Shown: positions 50,127-57,745 of the stretch, in pieces
Position numbering within the stretch: position 1 is the stretch's first letter
How the letters are laid out: each line of letters opens with the position of its first letter
Source: Hyphomicrobiales bacterium
GTDB taxonomy: Bacteria; Pseudomonadota; Alphaproteobacteria; Rhizobiales; Ancalomicrobiaceae
NCBI GenBank assembly: GCA_021286855.1
Contig: JAJTBO010000010.1
Span: 51,028-115,027, forward strand
Direction: 5' to 3'
DNA length: 64,000 bases
The notes under the pieces: model-generated
Seen by the model: only the letters and a program-made list of their open reading frames with translations
Told to the model about the DNA's origin: nothing
Database searches by the model: none
Position numbers and translations under genes: made by a program

Positions 50127-52328
50127 ATGGATTCGCCTCTCGCCGACGAACTACCGACGACCCCCGCCCTCGCCGGCGGCGGTTCGGCGCGCGAGGAGAT
50201 CCTCGACACGATGCGCACGCCTGTTTGGATCTACGACTTCGAGACGATGCGCGTGGTCTGGGCCAATCGCTCGGCGCTGCGCCTGTGGCGGGCGACGAGC
50301 GTCGAGGCGTTGGCGGCGCGCGACCTCGGCGCCGACATGTCGGCTTCGGTGCGCACCCGTCTCGCCCAATACCGGATCGACTTCGAGCGCGACGACGTCA
50401 CCTTCTCCGAGATCTGGACGCTCTACCCGGAAGGGCTGCCGACGACGCTGCGCGTGCTCTTCTCCGGCCGGCGGCTCGCCGACGGGCGCATGGGCATGGT
50501 CTGCGAGGCGCTCGCCGAGATCTCCGACACGCCGGAGACGATTCGCAGCGCCGAAGCCCTGCTGCACACCTCGGTGATGATCACGCTCTACGACGCGCAC
50601 GGCCACGCGCTCTACCGCAATCCGGCGGCGCGGCAGTCGTTGGCGGACAGTCAGGAGACCTTCGCCGGACGGTTCGTCGAACCGGCGGCGCATGCGGGCC
50701 TGCTGCGCGAGGTCGGCCGTTCGGGCGCCGGTCTCCGGCAGGCGCAGGTGTTCACCGGCGCCGGCGCGCGCTGGCACGAGATTTCGGTGCGCCGGTGCCA
50801 CGACGCGGTGAGCGGCCAACCGGCGCTGCTGGTCAGCGAGACCGACGTCACCGCGCACAAGGCGGCGGAGGCGCAGGTGCGCTATCTCGCCGAGCACGAC
50901 ACGCTGACGGCGCTCCCCAATCGCGCCGCGCTGCGCGCCGAGGTCGAACGGCGGCTCGCCGCGGTCGATGTGGTCGGCCAACAGGCGGCGGTGCTGTTCG
51001 TCGATCTCGACCGGTTCAAGACGATCAACGATTCGCTCGGTCATTCGACCGGCGACGGTCTCCTGGTCGTCGCGTCGCGACGGCTGCGCGAGGCGGTGCG
51101 GGCCGACGACTTCGTGGCGCGGCTCGGCGGCGACGAATTCCTGATCTGCCTGACCCTCGACGGCGACGAGAGCCGAGCCGTCCGGGTCGCCGAGCGGATC
51201 CTCGCCGTGCTCGATCAGCCGGTGCAGGTCGGAGCGATCGACCTCACCGTCACCGCCTCGATCGGGATGAGCTTCTTCCCGCGCGACGGGCGCGATCTCG
51301 ACACGCTGATGCGGCACGCCGACCTCGCCATGTACACGGCGAAGGCGAACGGCTGCGCGCGCTGGGCCGCCTTCACCCAGGCGATGAAGGCCGACGTCGA
51401 AGGCCAGCTGCAGCTCGAATCGCAGCTGCGCCGCGCGTTGGAGAACGGGGAATTCGAGGTCTTCTACCAGCCGCGCATCGCCGTCGCCGGCGAGACGATC
51501 ATCGGCGCGGAGGCGCTGCTGCGCTGGCATCATCCGAGCCGCGGCCTGGTCCTGCCCGGCGGCTTCATCCCCTTCGCCGAGAAGACCGGGCTGATCGACA
51601 AGATCGGCGCCTGCGTGCTGCGCGAGGCGGCGCTGCAACAGCGCGCCTGGGCCGACGAGGGATACGACGTCTCGATCTCGATCAATCTGTCGGCCCGGCA
51701 GTTCCGCGATCCGCGGCTGCCGCAGATGGTCGCCGACGTCGTGCAGGAGACCGGCTGCGATCCTCGGCGGCTGCAGATCGAGATCACCGAATCGATGCTG
51801 ATCGGCGACGACAACGCCTCGACCGCCTGCCTCGCCGCGCTCGCCGCGCTCGGGCTGTCGATCGCGGTCGACGACTTCGGCACCGGCTATTCCAATCTCG
51901 GCACGCTGCATCGCCATCCGATCGACACGCTGAAGATCGACCACTCGTTCATCGCCACGCTGGAGACGCGGCCGGCTCTGGCCGAGCTGATCATCGGCAT
52001 GTGCCGGCTGCTCGACATGCGGATGGTCGCCGAAGGGGTCGAGACCGAGGAACAGCTGGCCTGGCTCAAGGCGCGCAACTGCGACGAATACCAGGGCTAT
52101 CTGTTCAGCCCGGCGATTCCCGCCGACCATTTCGGCGAATTGCTCAGGCGGCAGGCCGAACTCGCCGCCGGTTTCGCCGACCGACCGGACGGCCGCTCGC
52201 CGCTGTGGGATCTGGTGCCGCTGGTGCGGCGCGAGAGCGACGTCGAGTGGACCACCGGAGCCGAGCCGTCCAAGATCCGGCGGCTGGTGATCGCCGGCGC
52301 GGTCGAGGCCTTCGTCCGACGCGACTGA
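50127..52328 (+). CDS. PAS-GGDEF-EAL cyclic-di-GMP protein, both catalytic motifs intact
   Basis: This 733-residue cytoplasmic protein has two PAS-like sensor regions (about 20-130 and 145-260), a GGDEF domain (about 270-430) with RLGGDEF at 334-338 and an upstream RxxD (RADD, inhibitory-site pattern), and an EAL domain (about 445-700) with EAL at 462-464 in GAEALLRWHHP and DDFGTGYSNLGTLHR. Both synthase and phosphodiesterase signatures are complete. No membrane helix is seen, so the PAS parts sense a cytoplasmic signal. The ATG at MDSPLADELP is the best start in a frame that stays open far upstream without homology. Confidence 0.94.
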   Translation: MDSPLADELPTTPALAGGGSAREEILDTMRTPVWIYDFETMRVVWANRSALRLWRATSVEALAARDLGADMSASVRTRLAQYRIDFERDDVTFSEIWTLYPEGLPTTLRVLFSGRRLADGRMGMVCEALAEISDTPETIRSAEALLHTSVMITLYDAHGHALYRNPAARQSLADSQETFAGRFVEPAAHAGLLREVGRSGAGLRQAQVFTGAGARWHEISVRRCHDAVSGQPALLVSETDVTAHKAAEAQVRYLAEHDTLTALPNRAALRAEVERRLAAVDVVGQQAAVLFVDLDRFKTINDSLGHSTGDGLLVVASRRLREAVRADDFVARLGGDEFLICLTLDGDESRAVRVAERILAVLDQPVQVGAIDLTVTASIGMSFFPRDGRDLDTLMRHADLAMYTAKANGCARWAAFTQAMKADVEGQLQLESQLRRALENGEFEVFYQPRIAVAGETIIGAEALLRWHHPSRGLVLPGGFIPFAEKTGLIDKIGACVLREAALQQRAWADEGYDVSISINLSARQFRDPRLPQMVADVVQETGCDPRRLQIEITESMLIGDDNASTACLAALAALGLSIAVDDFGTGYSNLGTLHRHPIDTLKIDHSFIATLETRPALAELIIGMCRLLDMRMVAEGVETEEQLAWLKARNCDEYQGYLFSPAIPADHFGELLRRQAELAAGFADRPDGRSPLWDLVPLVRRESDVEWTTGAEPSKIRRLVIAGAVEAFVRRD

Positions 52329-52334
52329 GGGCGA

Positions 52335-53099
52335 TCAGGGATCGGCGTCGAGCGCCCGCCGGAGCGCGGCGAGGAAGGCGTCGCGGGTCGCCGGCGGCGG
52401 CAGGGCGCGCGCCTCCCAGACGTGACGGGCGAGGAAATGGCGGGTCAGCGCAAGGCCGGCGACGAGGTCGGCCGTCGCCGTTCCGGCCCAGTCGACCGCG
52501 CGCCCGCAGGCGGCGTCGAGCAGAAAGGCCGGCAGCGGCAGCAGGCGATCGGCCCAGGGAAGGCCGGCGGCGCGATCGGCGGCGCGGCCGGTCTTCGGGC
52601 TCACCCAGGCGAGATCCGCCGCCTCCCCGGCCACGCCGGTCAGGGCGCATTCGGAGAGATCGAGACCGAAGCCGAGCGCCTCGATGATCGTCCATTCGAA
52701 CCGCGCCACCAGCGCGCCGGCGAGGCGGGGGTGCTCAAAATGGGCGATCAGCGTCTCGAAGTCGTCGAAGAGGTCCGGGTGCGGATCGCGTTCGGGCAGG
52801 AGGCGCAGGTGGGCGGCGAGCGTCTGGACGCCGTTCAGCGCCAGCGGGTCGGCCATCAGGTGAGCGGCGGGGGCGTCCGTCGGTTCGGCGGCGAACTGGC
52901 CGAGATGCTCGTCGAGACGGGCGCGCCAGACCACCTCGAGGCGATTGCCGACCTGGAGATGGGGCGCGCGGCGCTTGGAGCGGCCACCCTTGACGACGCC
53001 GAGATGGCGGCCGTGCTCGCGCGTCATCAACTCGACGAGCGCATCGCTCTCGCCGAGCCGGCGGCTGCCCAGAACCCGTCCGACGTCGCTCCATTCCAT
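52335..53099 (-). CDS. recO: DNA repair protein RecO
   Basis: This 254-residue protein of the RecFOR pathway loads RecA on gaps. The N-terminal OB-fold (MEWSDVGRVLGSRRLGESDA, HLGVVKGGRSKRRAPHLQVG) is followed by a helical domain (about 85-250). In ALTGVAGEAADLAWVSPKTG the usual zinc cluster CALTG--DLAYVSPRSG is reduced to one Cys-like region (one Cys seen at CALTGVAG), so zinc may not be bound. It convergently meets the cyclic-di-GMP gene six bases away and follows era by 25 bases on the same strand, forming lepB-rnc-era-recO. Confidence 0.93.
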   Translation of the reverse strand: MEWSDVGRVLGSRRLGESDALVELMTREHGRHLGVVKGGRSKRRAPHLQVGNRLEVVWRARLDEHLGQFAAEPTDAPAAHLMADPLALNGVQTLAAHLRLLPERDPHPDLFDDFETLIAHFEHPRLAGALVARFEWTIIEALGFGLDLSECALTGVAGEAADLAWVSPKTGRAADRAAGLPWADRLLPLPAFLLDAACGRAVDWAGTATADLVAGLALTRHFLARHVWEARALPPPATRDAFLAALRRALDADP

Positions 53100-53124
53100 C
53101 GGCGCGCCCTCCGGGCGGAGCGGC

Positions 53125-54057
53125 TCACTCCCGCGGCAGCTCCAATCCCATCTGGCGATAGCGCTCCGGGTCGTCGGACCAGTTCTCGCGCACCTTGACG
53201 AAGAGGAAGAGGTGGATCTTCTGCTCCGCCGCCTCCTCGATCTCCTTGCGCGCGGCCATCGACACGGCCTTGATGGTCTCGCCCTTGGCGCCGATGACGA
53301 TGCGCTTCTGGCTCTCGCGGGCGACGAAGATGGTCTGCTCGACCCGGACGGAGCCGTCCTTCTGCTCCTTCCAGAGCTCGGTCTCGACCGTCGATTCGTA
53401 GGGCAGTTCGTCGTGCAGGCGCAGGAACACCTTCTCGCGGGTGATCTCGGCGGCGAGCTGGCGCATCGGCAGGTCGGAGATCTGATCTTCCGGGTAGAGC
53501 CAGGGCCCTTCCGGCATCTCGCCGGCGAGGAAGGTCAGCACGTCGGCGACGTGGTCGCCGGTCAGCGCCGAGACCATGAAGGTGCGCTCGAAGGGGATGC
53601 GGGCGTTGAGCTCCGCCGTCAGGGCGAGCAACTGCTCGCGGCGCACCAGATCGACCTTGTTGAGGATCAGGATCTTGCGGTGCTTCATCTCGGCGAGCTT
53701 GTCGAGAACCGCGATCGCGGCCTCGTCGAGGCCCTTCTTCGCGTCGATCAGCAGCGCCACCACGTCGGCGTCGGCCGCCCCGCCCCAGGCGGAGGTGACC
53801 ATGGCGCGGTCGAGCCGGCGACGCGGCCGGAAGATGCCGGGCGTGTCGACGAAAATGACTTGGGCAGGCCCCTCGATGGCGATGCCGCGCACCAGGGCGC
53901 GGGTCGTCTGCACCTTGTGGGTGACGATCGACACCTTGGAGCCGACGAGGCTGTTCAGAAGCGTCGACTTGCCGGCGTTGGGCGCGCCGATCAGGGCGAC
54001 GAAGCCGGCGCGGGTCGGAACCGCGGCCTCCGCTGGGGTCGGCTCAGGCTCGTTCAT
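53125..54057 (-). CDS. era: GTPase Era
   Basis: This 310-residue GTPase acts in 16S rRNA maturation and 30S assembly. G1 is in ALIGAPNAGKSTLLNSLVGS, G3 in VDTPGIFRPRR, G4 in LNKVDLVRREQ. The C-terminal KH domain (about 215-300: GAKGETIKAVSMAARKEIEE) binds the 3' end of 16S rRNA. Its first 14 bases overlap the end of rnc, linking the two ribosome-maturation genes translationally. A 13-residue acidic N-terminal extension precedes the G domain. Confidence 0.96.
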   Translation of the reverse strand: MNEPEPTPAEAAVPTRAGFVALIGAPNAGKSTLLNSLVGSKVSIVTHKVQTTRALVRGIAIEGPAQVIFVDTPGIFRPRRRLDRAMVTSAWGGAADADVVALLIDAKKGLDEAAIAVLDKLAEMKHRKILILNKVDLVRREQLLALTAELNARIPFERTFMVSALTGDHVADVLTFLAGEMPEGPWLYPEDQISDLPMRQLAAEITREKVFLRLHDELPYESTVETELWKEQKDGSVRVEQTIFVARESQKRIVIGAKGETIKAVSMAARKEIEEAAEQKIHLFLFVKVRENWSDDPERYRQMGLELPRE

Positions 54058-54754
54058 CGGTTTCTTCCTTCCAGAGCCCTTCGCGCAGGAGCACGCGGGC
54101 GGCGGCGTTCTGTTCGGCTTCGCGCTTCGAGCGGCCCTCGCCGGTCAGGCCTTCGATCGGGCCGGCGATGTCGACGGCGATCTCGAAGCGCGGATCATGA
54201 TCCGGGCCGGCGCGCGCGACCAGCCGGTAGGAGGGCGCAGGCAGACCGCGGCCCTGCAACCATTCCTGCAGCGTCGTCTTGGCGTCGCGCAAGGGGCCGC
54301 GCGCCGTCGTCATGCGTTCGACCCACAGGCGTTCGACGAAGGCGCGGGCGGTTTCGAAACCGGCGTCGAGATGGATCGCGGCGATCACCGCCTCCATGAC
54401 GTCGGCGAGGATCGCCGCCTTGGCGCGACCGCCCGACTGGGCTTCGCCGACGCCGAGGCGGATCGCCGCGCCGAGGCCGAGTTCGCGCGCCACCTCGGCG
54501 CAGGTCTCGCGCTTGACCAGCGCATTCAGACGGCGGGCGAGTTCGCCCTCGTCGGCTTGCGGGTAGCCGCGATAGACCATGTCGGCGACGGCCATGCCGA
54601 GCACGCGGTCGCCGAGAAACTCCAGGCGCTGATAGCTGTCGATGGCGGAAGGCGCGCCGCTGGTGTGGGTCAGCGCCCGCTCGAGCAGAGCGCGATCGGC
54701 GAAACGGTGCGCGAGCCTTTCCTCCACCTCGTCGAGGGAGAGCGATCGCTTCAT
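54044..54754 (-). CDS. rnc: Ribonuclease III
   Basis: This 236-residue dsRNA endonuclease processes rRNA and some mRNAs. The catalytic signature YQRLEFLGDRVLGMAVADM and ADVMEAVIAAIHLDAGFE hold the metal-binding acidic residues. A dsRNA-binding domain (about 165-232: AKTTLQEWLQGRGLPAPSYR) follows. The ATG shares bases with the lepB stop (TGATG), so it is coupled to lepB. The upstream part of the open frame has no homology. Confidence 0.95.
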   Translation of the reverse strand: MKRSLSLDEVEERLAHRFADRALLERALTHTSGAPSAIDSYQRLEFLGDRVLGMAVADMVYRGYPQADEGELARRLNALVKRETCAEVARELGLGAAIRLGVGEAQSGGRAKAAILADVMEAVIAAIHLDAGFETARAFVERLWVERMTTARGPLRDAKTTLQEWLQGRGLPAPSYRLVARAGPDHDPRFEIAVDIAGPIEGLTGEGRSKREAEQNAAARVLLREGLWKEETDERA

Positions 54755-55509
54755 CACAGGAGCCCGAAGAGACGCGTCCAACGCACTTCCCACGGCCAGG
54801 TCCAGACCTGCCAGGGCGGCGTGCCTTCGTCGATCGAGAAGAACACGACACGCGCCTTGCCGATCAGGTTCTCTTCCGGAACGTAGCCGACCGCGTCGAG
54901 GAAGCGGCTGTCCTGGGAATTGTCGCGGTTGTCGCCCATCATGAAATAGTGGCCGGCGGGCACGACGTATTCCGGCGTGTTGTTCTGAAAGCCGCCGTCC
55001 TCGCGCTTCAGGATCGTATGGGTGACCCCGCCGGGCAGGGTTTCCAGGAAGGCGCGGGTCTTGATCTTGACGCCGTAGAAGTCGGTCTCGACGAAGGGCT
55101 CGGTCGGTTGGACCTTGACCGGCTCGCCGTTGATGTGAAGCAGGCCGGCCTTCACCTGGATGCGATCGCCGGGCAGGCCGACGACGCGCTTGATGTAGTC
55201 GACCGAGGTGTCCTTCGGCAGCTTGAAGACGACGACGTCGCCGCGCTTCGGCTCGGAGCCGAACAGACGACCGTGCGTGCCGATCTGGTCGAGCGGCCAG
55301 GGCAGCGAGAAGCGCGAATAGCCGTAGCTGTATTTGGAGACGAAGAGATAGTCGCCGACCAGCAGGGTCGACTTCATCGACCCCGACGGGATGTTGAAGG
55401 GCTGAAACAGGAAGGTGCGGACCAGAAGCGCCAGGATCAGCGCTTGAATCACCACCTTGATGGTTTCGCCCCAGGAATTCTCGTGGGTCGGCTTGCTCGT
55501 CTCGCTCAT
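54754..55509 (-). CDS. lepB: Signal peptidase I
   Basis: This 251-residue inner-membrane serine protease removes Sec and Tat signal peptides. A single N-terminal helix (about 15-38, VVIQALILALLVRTFLF) precedes the catalytic Ser in NIPSGSMKSTLLVGDYLFVS and the Lys in VDYIKRVVGLPGDRI. The C-terminal beta region with GHYFMMGDNRDNSQDSRFL is standard. I use the ATG giving MSETSKPTHENSWGET. It heads the lepB-rnc-era-recO operon with overlapping genes. Confidence 0.96.
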   Translation of the reverse strand: MSETSKPTHENSWGETIKVVIQALILALLVRTFLFQPFNIPSGSMKSTLLVGDYLFVSKYSYGYSRFSLPWPLDQIGTHGRLFGSEPKRGDVVVFKLPKDTSVDYIKRVVGLPGDRIQVKAGLLHINGEPVKVQPTEPFVETDFYGVKIKTRAFLETLPGGVTHTILKREDGGFQNNTPEYVVPAGHYFMMGDNRDNSQDSRFLDAVGYVPEENLIGKARVVFFSIDEGTPPWQVWTWPWEVRWTRLFGLL

Positions 55510-55568
55510 GTCACTCTCGTTCCGGGTCGGAGCCGGTGATACAGCGCGCGGGGCGCGCACGCAACAAA

Positions 55569-55982
55569 TCAGGGCCGAGGCCAGTCTTCCGGCCAGGCCG
55601 AGATCACCACGAAGGCCTGGGCGAGCGGATGATCGTCGGTGATGGTCAGATCGATGCGGGGCGCGAAGCCGGGCGGCGTCATCGCAGCGAGCCGGGCGGC
55701 GGCGCGGCCGGAAAGCCGCATCGTCGGGCGGCCGGAGGGCTCGTTGACCACCCCCATCTCGGTCCAGGACACGCCCTGCGCGATGCCGGTGCCGAGCGCC
55801 TTGGCGCAGGCCTCCTTGGCGGCGAAGCGCTTGGCGTAGGAGGCGGCGCGCTCGGCGCGGCGATCCGACTTCGTCCGTTCGATCTCGGTGAAGCAGCGAT
55901 GGGTGAAGCGCTCGCCGAAGCGCTCGAGCGAACGCTCGATGCGCCGGATGTCGATCAGATCCGAGCCGATGCCGAGGATCAT
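55569..55982 (-). CDS. acpS: Holo-ACP synthase
   Basis: This 137-residue phosphopantetheinyl transferase converts apo-ACP to holo-[23 protein letters not shown] (Asp metal ligand) and [19 protein letters not shown] (Glu ligand) are the family signatures. It is 59 bases upstream of lepB on the same strand and 19 bases downstream of pdxJ, so pdxJ-acpS-lepB-rnc-era-recO is a plausible operon. Confidence 0.95.
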   Translation of the reverse strand: MILGIGSDLIDIRRIERSLERFGERFTHRCFTEIERTKSDRRAERAASYAKRFAAKEACAKALGTGIAQGVSWTEMGVVNEPSGRPTMRLSGRAAARLAAMTPPGFAPRIDLTITDDHPLAQAFVVISAWPEDWPRP

Positions 55983-56001
55983 CGCCCCCTCCCCTCGCCG
56001 C

Positions 56002-56754
56002 TCAGGCGCGCGCCGCGTCCATCAGCCGCCGCATCTCGCGCACCGACGCCTCCAGCCCGACGAAGATCGCCTCGCCGATCAGGAAATGGCCGATGTTGAG
56101 TTCGCGCACTTGCGGGATCGCCGCGATCGGCGCGACGTTGGCGAAGGTGAGCCCGTGGCCGGCGTGAACCTCGAGGCCGTTCGCCGCGCCGTGGGCGGCG
56201 GCGGCGGCGAGGCGGACGCGCTCGACCTCGGCCTCGGCGAGGCGGCCCTCGTCGAGGAGATCGCAATATTTGCCGGTGTGCAGTTCGACGACCGGCGCGC
56301 CCATTTCGACGGCGGCGTCGAGCTGGCGCGGATCGGGCTCGATGAAGAGGGAGACGCGAACGCCGCGATCCCGCAGCCGGGCGATCATCGGGGCGAGATG
56401 GACGCGGCCGCCGGCGGCGTCGAGGCCGCCCTCGGTGGTGCGCTCGGCGCGGCGCTCCGGCACGATGCAGGCGGCGTGCGGCCCGTGGCGCAGCGCGATT
56501 TCGACCATCTCCTCGGTCGCCGCCATCTCGAGATTGAGCGGCAGGGCGATCTCGGCCATCAGGCGCTCGATGTCGGCGTCGCGGATGTGGCGGCGATCCT
56601 CGCGCAGATGGGCGGTGATGCCGTCGGCGCCGGCGGCTTCCGCCAGATGGGCGGCGCGGACGGGATCGGGCAGGCCGCCGCCGCGCGCGTTGCGGATGGT
56701 GGCGACGTGGTCGATGTTGACGCCGAGGCGGAGCTGACCGGAGACGGAGGACAT
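56002..56754 (-). CDS. pdxJ: Pyridoxine 5'-phosphate synthase
   Basis: This 250-residue TIM-barrel enzyme makes pyridoxine phosphate from 1-deoxyxylulose phosphate and aminoacetone phosphate. [19 protein letters not shown] at the N-terminus, [32 protein letters not shown] and [20 protein letters not shown], then [17 protein letters not shown] are signature blocks. I chose the ATG giving [17 protein letters not shown]; the longer frame crosses the pyrE terminator. Its start is about 40 bases after that terminator, so it has its own promoter. Confidence 0.95.
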   Translation of the reverse strand: MSSVSGQLRLGVNIDHVATIRNARGGGLPDPVRAAHLAEAAGADGITAHLREDRRHIRDADIERLMAEIALPLNLEMAATEEMVEIALRHGPHAACIVPERRAERTTEGGLDAAGGRVHLAPMIARLRDRGVRVSLFIEPDPRQLDAAVEMGAPVVELHTGKYCDLLDEGRLAEAEVERVRLAAAAAHGAANGLEVHAGHGLTFANVAPIAAIPQVRELNIGHFLIGEAIFVGLEASVREMRRLMDAARA

Positions 56755-56791
56755 GGAACGCGGCTTCCTGGAGTGGGCGACGGCCGAAACG

Positions 56792-56820
56792 AAAAACGCG
56801 GAGCCGCGAGGGCTCCGCGT
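56792..56820 (-). terminator. Intrinsic terminator of pyrE
   Basis: On the minus strand a 10-bp stem ACGCGGAGCC/GGCTCCGCGT with 5-base loop is followed by TTTTT. It lies 50 bases past the pyrE stop. Confidence 0.9.
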
Positions 56821-56871
56821 CGCACAGAGATAGGCGGTGGGCGTGGCGGGAACAAGACGCCCCGCGCCCAC

Positions 56872-57450
56872 TCAGATGTTGCGGCTGCCGGGCTTGACCG
56901 GCGGCAGCGCGGCGAGTTCGGGCGGCAGCGCGTCGGCGGGATAGGCCGGGACCTCGTATTCGGCGAGCGCGACCAGCGGCACGCCGCAATCGGCCTTGCC
57001 GGCGGAGCGGTCGATCAGACAGGCGACCGCCAGCACGGTCGCGCCGATCGCCTCCAGCGCCGCCACGGTCTCGCGCGAGGAGAGCCCGGTCGTGACGATG
57101 TCCTCGATGATGACGACGCGCGCGCCGGGCTTCAGCTCGAAGCGGCGCAGGCGCATCTCGCCGCCCTCGCGTTCGGTCCACACGGCGGGCACGCCGAGAT
57201 GGCGGGCGGTCTCGTAGGCCGGGATGATGCCGCCCATCGCCGGTCCGACGACGGCGTCGATCTCGCCGAGGCCGGCCGCGCGGATCTTCGAGGCCAAGGC
57301 CTTGCAGACGATCTCGGTCTTGTCCGGATACTGGAAGACGCGGGCCTTCTGGATGAAGACCGGCGAGCGCAGGCCGGAGGACAGGATGAAGTGGCCGGAC
57401 AGGAGCGCGCCACAGGATTTGAACACGTCGAGAACTTCGTCGCGGGTCAT
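56872..57450 (-). CDS. pyrE: Orotate phosphoribosyltransferase
   Basis: This 192-residue type I phosphoribosyltransferase makes orotidine monophosphate in pyrimidine synthesis. The PRPP loop is [20 protein letters not shown]. The pyrophosphate and orotate loops are [18 protein letters not shown] and [19 protein letters not shown]. It stands between rsh and pdxJ, with its own terminator. The upstream gap of about 280 bases to rsh is filled by the repeat pair. Confidence 0.94.
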   Translation of the reverse strand: MTRDEVLDVFKSCGALLSGHFILSSGLRSPVFIQKARVFQYPDKTEIVCKALASKIRAAGLGEIDAVVGPAMGGIIPAYETARHLGVPAVWTEREGGEMRLRRFELKPGARVVIIEDIVTTGLSSRETVAALEAIGATVLAVACLIDRSAGKADCGVPLVALAEYEVPAYPADALPPELAALPPVKPGSRNI

Positions 57451-57567
57451 CGGGAGGCCTCGCTCGGGGATGATGGATCGGCGCAGGGGATCGCGCGGGC
57501 GGCGGGGGATGTCAAGGGCGGGCGGCGGCGAAGACCTCTCCTCCTCCGGCCCCTCGCATGGCTCGAG

Positions 57568-57745
57568 GCGTTCGTCGCTCGAAGAGGTCCACCGGGGCTC
57601 TTCATTCTTTCGTCACTTCCAGTGACGAAAGGACCGCTCCTCGTCCTGCCCTCCGGGCGTTCGTCGCTCGAAGAGGTCCACCGGACCTCTTCGTCCTCCT
57701 TCGTTCCACGAACGAAGGAGGACCGCTCCTCACCCATTCACCCGC
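57568..57745. repeat. 89-bp tandem duplication downstream of rsh with covarying hairpins
   Basis: Two units start at 57568 and 57657, exactly 89 bases apart. The first 28 bases are identical and so is a 13-base block (AGGACCGCTCCTC, 57630 and 57719). Between them each unit has a hairpin of the same place and similar size but different sequence: CTTTCGTCAC/GTGACGAAAG in unit 1, TCCTCCTTCGTT/AACGAAGGAGGA in unit 2. The end of unit 2 runs into the rsh stop codon. Confidence 0.9.
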
